From Leptospira interrogans serovar Manilae (GTDB lineage: Bacteria; Spirochaetota; Leptospiria; Leptospirales; Leptospiraceae), in the NCBI GenBank assembly GCA_945887855.1, contig CAMCZP010000004.1, positions 25,501 to 89,500 on the forward strand: 64,000 nucleotides of DNA, in the 5' to 3' direction. Under the pieces are notes generated by a model. It was not told the origin of the DNA and did no database searches. It was given only the letters and a program-made list of their open reading frames with translations. Below, piece after piece: positions 58,186 through 64,000 of the stretch. How positions within the stretch are numbered: the stretch's first letter is position 1; each line of letters opens with the position of its first letter. Both the position numbers and the translations under genes were made by a program.

Positions 58186-58217
58186 TTGACATTTTCTTTC
58201 TAAAAGAAAACTAGTAT
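58186..58217 (+). promoter_or_regulatory. possible promoter with operator-like dyad before the small Cys-rich gene
   Basis: TTGACA (58186-58191) and TAGTAT (58212-58217) lie 20 bases apart, a long spacing. Between them TTTTCTTT-CTA-AAAGAAAA forms a perfect dyad. The ATG at 58220 would be almost leaderless from this promoter, which is unusual. Function is inferred. Confidence 0.25.
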
Positions 58218-58219
58218 TT

Positions 58220-58399
58220 ATGCTCATAAAACACAAAGAAATTCTACCTCTTTGTCCTCTGTACTCAAAGAACTTACAAGCTTGCCCAAGCTCCAAAGAT
58301 GTAATTAGCAATGAGGATTTAAATAATATCTTAGATCATTGCTCAAAAAACTTCGAAAGTTGTAAAATATACAAAAAAGCGAATGAAAAAGCAGCTTAA
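58220..58399 (+). CDS. small cysteine-rich protein
   Basis: This 59-residue frame runs from ATG at 58220 to TAA at 58397-58399. Four cysteines (Cys12, 22, 41, 48) are spaced in pairs (LCPLYSKNLQAC and HCSKNFESCKIYKK), suggesting metal binding or disulfides. There is no signal peptide. It fills the gap between two minus-strand genes, reads as balanced protein rather than low complexity, and overlaps the convergent lipoprotein gene by four bases. I recognise no family. Confidence 0.6.
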   Translation: MLIKHKEILPLCPLYSKNLQACPSSKDVISNEDLNNILDHCSKNFESCKIYKKANEKAA

Positions 58400-59538
58400 T
58401 CTGTTTTTTGCTTTTTAGTCTGGCGATACAATTCTAAAAGACGTTGCTCTGTTTCTGTGAATTCTAAGCTCCCAATGACGAGTTCTTTGTTTATATCCTC
58501 ATAGATAATTTGATCCCTTGCAGCTATCCAAAACTTCTCCGCAAAAAGTGGGAAATATTTGACTTTCCCCTCTAAGTTCCATCTAAATACCTCTCCATCG
58601 AAACTAGATATAAACTCAGTCTGCAAAGAAGTTGGCCACGGATTAGTTTTTTCATGATTGATAGAAATGATTCCTGCTAATGTAGGTTTTCCATATGCAG
58701 ATAGTTTCAATTCTTGGATGTTTAATTCTCCAACCATCCCTGTAATGATATATGCATTTTTTCCATTTCCGTAATACAATTTAGGTGTAGCAATATTTTC
58801 AGCTATTTTCTCTTCTTCATTTTTTTTGGGATCAAACCAATATAGATGGTAGATCCCCGCATTCCCGGCAAATATTAGAAATGTCTTTCCTATTGGATAT
58901 ATATAATATTTATTCTTTATATTTGTAATAGGGGATGGAAAATTCTTTTTATCGCGAATGAGTTTAGATTGTCTTATTTCTGAAAGAGTTTCCATATACA
59001 ATGAATCATCAACAAAATAATAGAATATATTTCCATCTGTTGTAATACCACCATGATGGTTACATGGAATTAAAGAGTTTGAACTATAATCCTCTCTAGC
59101 TTCTAGAAGTGAGACTGCAATTATTTTACACCCAGCACCATTAGAGAGAGCAAGTGAAATCAAAGCATGCTCTGCATCTGATGAGATACTAATATTAACA
59201 GGTAAGAGTGAGAATGACTTTAGTTTTACCAATGGATTTGCAAGATCTCTAAAGATTACAGTTTTATTTTCTGTATAAACAATTCTATTTCTATCATTTG
59301 ATAGCTCTAATATATGACTATCTTTAGTAGACTTCAATGATAGAATTTCATCTTCAGAGCGTTTGGTAGAAAGCTTATTTTTTATTTTAGTATGGGCTAA
59401 TTCAAATTTCTCTGTTTCTATCAATTTGTCTATAACTACAACTTCATCCTCTTTATTATCCTTACATGAAATAAAAAATAATAAAAAAAAGATTACTAAA
59501 TAATTAATGGCGTTTCTGCAAAAAGTCTGTGTTTGCAA
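58396..59538 (-). CDS. beta-propeller-like lipoprotein
   Basis: With a TTG start at 59538 the protein has about 380 residues and a 25-residue signal ending in the lipobox FFISC. The mature part has an acidic linker and then repeating beta strands with alternating hydrophobic and aromatic residues (NISISSDAEHALISLAL, NIFYYFVDDSLYMET, YIYPIGKTFLIFAGNAGIYH), suggesting a WD- or PQQ-like propeller; the repeat count is unclear. The frame is open up to an ATG at 59628 that directly follows the upstream stop and passes through a 103-bp repeat, so a longer coupled form is possible. Confidence 0.72.
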   Translation of the reverse strand: MQTQTFCRNAINYLVIFFLLFFISCKDNKEDEVVVIDKLIETEKFELAHTKIKNKLSTKRSEDEILSLKSTKDSHILELSNDRNRIVYTENKTVIFRDLANPLVKLKSFSLLPVNISISSDAEHALISLALSNGAGCKIIAVSLLEAREDYSSNSLIPCNHHGGITTDGNIFYYFVDDSLYMETLSEIRQSKLIRDKKNFPSPITNIKNKYYIYPIGKTFLIFAGNAGIYHLYWFDPKKNEEEKIAENIATPKLYYGNGKNAYIITGMVGELNIQELKLSAYGKPTLAGIISINHEKTNPWPTSLQTEFISSFDGEVFRWNLEGKVKYFPLFAEKFWIAARDQIIYEDINKELVIGSLEFTETEQRLLELYRQTKKQKTD

Positions 59539-59609
59539 TTTTATATGCAAAAATCCTAGTCTTTTTTCCACGTGACGGCGGAAAAAGATAGGTAATACAG
59601 TTGCATCAT
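59507..59609 (-). repeat. 103-bp dispersed palindromic repeat, copy B
   Basis: This segment matches 46868-46970 over the same 103-bp length. The ATGGCGTTTCTGCAAAAAGT end, GTTTGCAATTTTAT, and TTTTTTCC...GGCGGAAAAAGATAG core are shared; the central stem is less perfect here (CCACGTGACGGCGG). It lies between the EcsC-like gene and the propeller lipoprotein and supplies the first residues of the lipoprotein signal peptide in the same frame and orientation as copy A. AT-rich flanks hide any target duplication. Confidence 0.7.
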
Positions 59610-59628
59610 TATTAATAAATGAATGCAT

Positions 59629-60258
59629 TTATGTATTAAGTAGATCGTCTTTCATGGGTTGCTCTGAATCTTGGAATTCAATATCTCCTAAAAAAATTGC
59701 ATTCGCAGTGGTTCCTACCATTTGTGTATCTATATAGGAAAGGGATCCTCCTGTGAGCATAGAGATCAAAGATAGCAATCCCTTGTTTTTTCTGGGAACT
59801 ATTTTAGAGGATTTAGAATATATAACAGAATAAAAAATTGTTTGAAGATTATATAAGGAGATAGGACGAATTAGAAGACGTGTCCCCGTAATACGAGTAG
59901 ATGTAGTAATAATATCTATTTTATTTTCTTTAAATAGACAATACAAGAGAAGTTCCTTTGAGAGGTAGGATTCCTTTCCAAGTAGGATAGCAATATCTTT
60001 CACCATTCGAGATTGTAACCTTACCAAGAAATATATTTCAGGGAGTATGCTCATAAGACCTAAATTGCCAGGAAGAACACTTAGAGCTGAGCTCAATGCT
60101 GCGGCTTGGAGTGAGTATTTTCGAACCAAAGGACGGATGATCTCGCCGGGATCACCTACCGCCTCCGCATAAGGGCTTTGGTAGGAATCTATCTCAAAAA
60201 TAAACTCTTCAAACTTTTTAGAGAGGGGAAGATTTTCAGTTTCGATTTTGTTTTTCAT
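59629..60258 (-). CDS. EcsC-like protein
   Basis: This 209-residue protein contains [20 protein letters not shown] followed by [29 protein letters not shown], which resembles the EcsC family core of amphipathic and hydrophobic helices with conserved glycine and proline. EcsC proteins are of uncertain function, linked in bacilli to an ABC transporter. Its stop is followed immediately by the ATG at 59628 of the longer lipoprotein frame. It is divergent from prfA with 49 bases between the chosen starts. Confidence 0.65.
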   Translation of the reverse strand: MKNKIETENLPLSKKFEEFIFEIDSYQSPYAEAVGDPGEIIRPLVRKYSLQAAALSSALSVLPGNLGLMSILPEIYFLVRLQSRMVKDIAILLGKESYLSKELLLYCLFKENKIDIITTSTRITGTRLLIRPISLYNLQTIFYSVIYSKSSKIVPRKNKGLLSLISMLTGGSLSYIDTQMVGTTANAIFLGDIEFQDSEQPMKDDLLNT

Positions 60259-60307
60259 ACCTATAAATGAGTTTCAAAAAAAGGCTACTTTATTTTGCTA
60301 TTCAATC

Positions 60308-61375
60308 ATGAAAGACAGGTTACTCAAAATACAACAAAAATATTTGAAAATTGATGAGGAATTGTCATCCCCGCAGAATTTAAAGCCTGCACAGATGAAA
60401 GAACTTTCAAAAGAAAGAGCTAGGCTTACTCCCATTTACAATAAAATTGAGGAATTCCTTAAAGTAGAGAAAGATTTACTAGATGGAAAAGCTATTTTAG
60501 TGACGGAATCAGATTCTGAAATGATTGGAATGCTGAAATCTGAAATTGAAAGTTCAGAACAAAGTATCAATGATCTAACCCAAGAACTGGAAATTATGCT
60601 TTTGCCTCCAGATCCTAACTCAGGGAAAAATGTTCTCATTGAGATTCGCGCTGGGACAGGTGGAGAAGAAGCTGCCCTCTTTGTTGCCGATATTTTTCGA
60701 ATGTACACCAAGTTTTCGGAAAAGAAAAAGATGAGGTATGATATTGTAGAAGCAAGCCCAACAGGTTTAAAGGGGTTTAAAGAAATTATTTTTTCTATAG
60801 AAGATGAAAGAGCGTATGACACTTTTAAATTTGAACCCGGGGCACATAGAGTTCAAAGAATCCCCGCTACAGAATCAGGTGGTCGGATACATACCAGTGC
60901 AATCACTGTAGCTGTTTTACCGGAGGTAGAGGAATCTGAACTCCAAATTGCAGAAAATGAGATACGTGTAGATGTATTTCGTTCGAGCGGACCGGGTGGC
61001 CAATCTGTAAATACCACAGATTCTGCTGTTCGAATCACACATATACCCACAGGAATTGTGGTGAGTTGCCAGGATGAAAAATCTCAATTGAAGAATAAAG
61101 ACAAAGCTATGCGAATCTTGCGAGCTAGGATCCAAGAGAAAACAGAACAAGAAGCAAAAGCTAGTGCAGATGCTTTAAAAAAGCAAATGGTGGGAACTGG
61201 AGATAGATCAGAACGGATTAGGACGTACAATTACCCACAAGGGAGATTGACCGATCATAGAATCAATTATACCTCCCATAATCTTGCAAACATTATGGAA
61301 GGGGATTTGGAAGATTTATTTGCTGAACTAACCCTTCAGGATAGAATCCAAAGACTCCAAGAAAACAAAGGTTAA
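60308..61375 (+). CDS. prfA: peptide chain release factor 1
   Basis: This 355-residue factor releases peptides at UAA and UAG. The catalytic loop [20 protein letters not shown] contains GGQ, and [15 protein letters not shown] contains the PxT-type stop-recognition tripeptide (PAT) that marks RF1 rather than RF2. I chose ATG at 60308: the open frame extends to 60248, but the extra 20 residues ([11 protein letters not shown]...) are not RF1-like and the family begins [12 protein letters not shown]. Confidence 0.96.
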   Translation: MKDRLLKIQQKYLKIDEELSSPQNLKPAQMKELSKERARLTPIYNKIEEFLKVEKDLLDGKAILVTESDSEMIGMLKSEIESSEQSINDLTQELEIMLLPPDPNSGKNVLIEIRAGTGGEEAALFVADIFRMYTKFSEKKKMRYDIVEASPTGLKGFKEIIFSIEDERAYDTFKFEPGAHRVQRIPATESGGRIHTSAITVAVLPEVEESELQIAENEIRVDVFRSSGPGGQSVNTTDSAVRITHIPTGIVVSCQDEKSQLKNKDKAMRILRARIQEKTEQEAKASADALKKQMVGTGDRSERIRTYNYPQGRLTDHRINYTSHNLANIMEGDLEDLFAELTLQDRIQRLQENKG

Positions 61376-63102
61376 AGTATTCTTGTCTTTTGAGCTAAGA
61401 AATCAAAGAGGTACTCACCTGTGATTTCTCCTGGAAGGATTGTGTAGTAAGCACCTTCAGCTTCTAATCTTTTTCCATCATCTCTGTCATCCACTGTTAG
61501 AACTATTTTCGCGTGAGGAGCCAGTTTTTTTAGGGAAGAGAGTAGTCTATCGTTTGTGGTGCCTTTTAAAAAAGCATCAGAAATGGTTGAAATGATATAA
61601 GTTGCATCATGAATCCCATTGTGCTCCAAAGATTCGACATGGGCTAAATCCACATATACCCATCTAAACCCAGCCTTTGCCAACTCTTCTTTTGTGCTGG
61701 GATTGTAATCAGCTATAGTGATCCTATCCGCTAGTTTAGGAGAATTCTCTCTAATTAGGCGAAGGAGGGTTCTAGCAATCCGAAAATGCCCTAGAATTAA
61801 AATATCCCGGATGTGTGCATTATGATCATGGTTTTCTACACGCACATCATCGGTAGCGGTGTCCTTAAGCCCTATTTTTGCTGCTGTTCTAGTCAGAAAG
61901 AGTGCAAGGGAATGGTTATAAACAATCATATAAGTAGATAAAACAGATGCGATGATCGTTGCTGTAAGGATAATTGCACTCAGTTGTTCTGAGATATGGC
62001 TAAAAGTTGAACCAATGGTCAGAATTACCAAAGAGAACTCACTGATCTGTGCAAGGTTGATTGTTGCAACAAATGAATTTTTTATACCCTTACCTTGAGA
62101 GAGTACCAATGGAAATATTGTGATCAAACGAATAAAAAGCATCAAGAGTATGATTAAAAATGCAACTTGAACAGTAACCAATGTGGGAATGGGAACTTTT
62201 AATCCCAGTGTTACAAAAAAGAGGGTAATAAAAAAGTCTCGGATCCCAATCACTTTAGAAATTACATCTGAACTGAAAGGAAAAGCAGCAATTGATAAAC
62301 CTGCAATCAATGCCCCCATCTCTATAGAAAGACCAAATTTTTCTGCCACACCGCAGAGACTAAAACACCACATCATAGCACTCAAAAGAATGAGCTCGGG
62401 GCTGGAAGAGATAGAGTTAAATAACCTAACCAAAACATACTTACTGATTACAAATGACATAGTTAAGATTAGAAAAATATTTGCAAATGATAGCAAAATC
62501 TTTAAAACTTCAGGATTATTTAGGTTTGGTTGGACTCCCATAAAAAGAATTGCCCAAATATCCTGGAAAATGAGGACACCCACCGTCAATTTACCTGCTA
62601 GTGTACTCAATTCCACTTTATCTTGGAGTAATTTAATTACAATGAGTGTAGAACTCAGAGAAAGTGCTATACAAATATAAAGCCTATCAAACTTTTCATT
62701 CCCTACGGGAAAAGGAATTACAGATAAAAAAATATAGGCAAAGAGAACAGATAGAGTGAATTGAAAGATTCCTAATATGAAAACAGCCTTTCCCATCTTT
62801 GCCAATTCAGGAAGGTTGATCTCAAGCCCAATGATAAAAAGTAGGAGGATAAGCCCGATTTCAGAAATAACTTCTATGCTCTCTCGATCTGTTACCAATT
62901 TAAAACCCATCTGTTCGCCGAGCAGAACACCAGCTAAGATATAACCCAAAATAAGAGGCTGCTTTAATACTTTAGCTATATGGGCAAGGGCTGTAGCTAC
63001 GATAATTGATAAGCCTATGTCCTGAAGGATATTGTGCTGACCCCCTCCAGAAGCGAGAAAAAATGAAGTGCCAATTCCTTGGATTATGCTAGTTATTTCC
63101 AT
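61372..63102 (-). CDS. KefB/YbaL-type monovalent cation:proton antiporter
   Basis: This 576-residue protein has an N-terminal Na+/H+ exchanger domain of about 12 membrane helices (residues 25-405; [17 protein letters not shown] and [17 protein letters not shown] are typical CPA2 segments) and a C-terminal TrkA-N-like Rossmann domain (about 435-560). The nucleotide loop reads [13 protein letters not shown], so the usual GxGxxG is degenerate. The family exports potassium or exchanges Na+ or K+ for protons. It converges with prfA, overlapping by four bases. Confidence 0.9.
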   Translation of the reverse strand: MEITSIIQGIGTSFFLASGGGQHNILQDIGLSIIVATALAHIAKVLKQPLILGYILAGVLLGEQMGFKLVTDRESIEVISEIGLILLLFIIGLEINLPELAKMGKAVFILGIFQFTLSVLFAYIFLSVIPFPVGNEKFDRLYICIALSLSSTLIVIKLLQDKVELSTLAGKLTVGVLIFQDIWAILFMGVQPNLNNPEVLKILLSFANIFLILTMSFVISKYVLVRLFNSISSSPELILLSAMMWCFSLCGVAEKFGLSIEMGALIAGLSIAAFPFSSDVISKVIGIRDFFITLFFVTLGLKVPIPTLVTVQVAFLIILLMLFIRLITIFPLVLSQGKGIKNSFVATINLAQISEFSLVILTIGSTFSHISEQLSAIILTATIIASVLSTYMIVYNHSLALFLTRTAAKIGLKDTATDDVRVENHDHNAHIRDILILGHFRIARTLLRLIRENSPKLADRITIADYNPSTKEELAKAGFRWVYVDLAHVESLEHNGIHDATYIISTISDAFLKGTTNDRLLSSLKKLAPHAKIVLTVDDRDDGKRLEAEGAYYTILPGEITGEYLFDFLAQKTRIL

Positions 63103-63362
63103 ATTGTATATATATAACTATCGTTAGTTAAAAATCTGAAAAGAAGAATTTTTCCTATGTTTAAAAATAAACTTTTTAAATAAATCGTATTTACTCAGCG
63201 AGTTTAGAATTAATCCAAAAGACTAAATTTCTTTAATTAAAATTTTTCTGTTACTTTTATCTTCTCTTTATGAAAAGAGAGAAAAAAATTTCCAAGAAAG
63301 AAGAGAAACCCGGACGTTCGCGGAGAAAGAAAATTCCAAGTACAAAATTAGGGGGTATGATC

Positions 63363-64000
63363 TTACTCGCTATTTCTACTAATTACAGCCAATGCTATTC
63401 GAATAGTATCGTATGACACTTCTTCTCTTAGTTCTAAAAAAATGGGTTTGAGGCGATCTCTTCCTACTTTTTTGGAAGCCAAGGAAACTTTATGAACTTC
63501 ATCATCAGTGATATAAATTTTATAGTCTTCTCTGTTTGTGGAGTTGATATATTCACAAAGGTATTCTATCACAGTTGCTTTAGATCTACCTATCTTTTCC
63601 ACTATGGCTCCAAGTTCTTCCATATTCTGAAAGCTTTCAAATGCTTGTGTTTTTGCTAAGGGTTGGGTGGATGTGGGGATGGGCTTTTTATTTTCAACTG
63701 GCTTACGTTCACTTTTGATATCTAATGAAAGTTTATTTTCTTTGCTTATTTGAATCACAATTCGCAAGACTTGTTCTCCAAATTCTTTGAGTTTTTGTTC
63801 TCCTATTCCATAGATGAGTCGGAGTGATTGAAGAGTGGATGGACGTACTCTAGAAATTTCTCGCAATGTTGCATCACTAAAAATTTGAAAAGGAGGAACA
63901 TTTCTAAGAGCAGCAATTGTTTTTCTATAGGTTCGAAGCTCTTCAAAAAGAACCTTGTTTACTCCTTCCCAAGACTCCTTTTCTATGCTTGTAGATCGAA
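63363..64000 (-). CDS. recQ: ATP-dependent DNA helicase RecQ, C-terminal part
   Basis: The minus-strand frame is open from the window end to a stop at 63363, giving about 212 residues. LFEELRTYRKTIAALRNVPP, followed by FQIFSDATLREISRVRPSTL and IYGIGEQKLKEFGEQVL, is a complete HRDC domain. After a proline-rich linker comes a helix-turn-helix region (about the last 85 residues: ELGAIVEKIGRSKATVIEYL), as found at the C-terminus of many RecQ helicases. The helicase domains lie beyond the window. The open frame continues upstream of an internal TTG at 63866, so the gene does not start there. Confidence 0.88.
   Translation of the reverse strand, partial: RSTSIEKESWEGVNKVLFEELRTYRKTIAALRNVPPFQIFSDATLREISRVRPSTLQSLRLIYGIGEQKLKEFGEQVLRIVIQISKENKLSLDIKSERKPVENKKPIPTSTQPLAKTQAFESFQNMEELGAIVEKIGRSKATVIEYLCEYINSTNREDYKIYITDDEVHKVSLASKKVGRDRLKPIFLELREEVSYDTIRIALAVISRNSE

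Noticed and set aside
60248..60307. N-terminal extension of release factor 1.
   Set aside because: The added 20 residues are not found in RF1 proteins and the conserved N-terminus begins at the ATG at 60308.
63270..63416. 48-residue frame starting MKREKKISKKEEKPGRSRRK on the plus strand.
   Set aside because: The N-terminal half is very basic, low-complexity sequence and the rest is antisense to the end of recQ. There is no ribosome-binding site or family match, so I did not list it as a gene.
1..64000. tRNA, rRNA, RNase P RNA, CRISPR arrays, prophage or transposase genes.
   Set aside because: No T-loop-like sequences, regularly spaced repeats or recombinase motifs were recognised by eye; small RNAs could still be missed.

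Overview
The window is about 64 kb of AT-rich (roughly one-third G+C) chromosomal DNA from a spirochaete, most likely a member of the Leptospiraceae. Supporting evidence is a fliF-fliG-fliH-fliI-fliJ-flbB operon including the spirochaete collar protein FlbB, many lipoproteins with Leptospira-style signal peptides, a Leptospira-type malate dehydrogenase, and a haem oxygenase linked to haem uptake genes. Several genes start with TTG (rnpA, mnmE, the GH31 gene, flbB, map, the rhodanese-like gene). No rRNA or tRNA gene, CRISPR array, prophage or complete insertion sequence was recognised.

Layout. 1-5.2 kb: 5' part of rsmD, a DsbA-like protein, mdh, and a tightly overlapping minus-strand operon (DUF423 protein, lipoprotein, helical protein, MotB-like protein). 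5.4-10.2 kb: the conserved rpmH-rnpA-yidD-yidC-khpB-mnmE cluster for ribosome, RNase P, membrane insertion and tRNA modification functions. 10.2-16.2 kb: malic enzyme, an alpha/beta hydrolase, a rhodanese-like protein lacking both catalytic cysteines, and a GH31 lipoprotein glycosidase. 16.4-21.1 kb: lipoprotein, LptF/LptG-type permease, Hpt protein, glycosyltransferase-like protein. 21.1-27.5 kb: flagellar export and motor-base operon with a divergent FliG. 27.7-36.7 kb: lipoprotein, a decayed chemoreceptor fragment, rpmE and rho, a Fis-type regulator, a transglutaminase-like protein, a GGDEF-EAL protein and rsgA. 36.7-43.8 kb: histidine kinase followed by a solute-binding protein, an outer-membrane beta-barrel, enoyl-CoA hydratase, metallophosphoesterase and map. 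44.0-48.3 kb: a putative Fur-controlled haem acquisition cluster. 48.4-56.2 kb: SDR, a compact McsA-McsB-like chimera, an ABC ATPase, two membrane proteins, separate coaB and coaC genes, CorC/CNNM and TraB-like proteins. 56.5-64 kb: an apparently exported methyltransferase, an HNH-like protein coupled to an LptE-like lipoprotein, a small Cys-rich protein, a beta-propeller-like lipoprotein, an EcsC-like protein, prfA, a KefB-type antiporter and the 3' part of recQ.

The least expected items are: (1) a 231-residue protein joining an McsA-type zinc finger to the N-terminal half of an McsB-type arginine kinase; (2) two 103-bp copies of a dispersed palindromic repeat, each fused in the same reading frame to the signal peptide of an unrelated lipoprotein; (3) the haem cluster with a perfect 7-1-7 Fur-like palindrome; (4) a FliG without the EHPQ motif; (5) a chemoreceptor fossil beside the flagellar operon; and (6) a histidine-rich lipoprotein methyltransferase. 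Family assignments come from reading motifs by eye; no database search was run.
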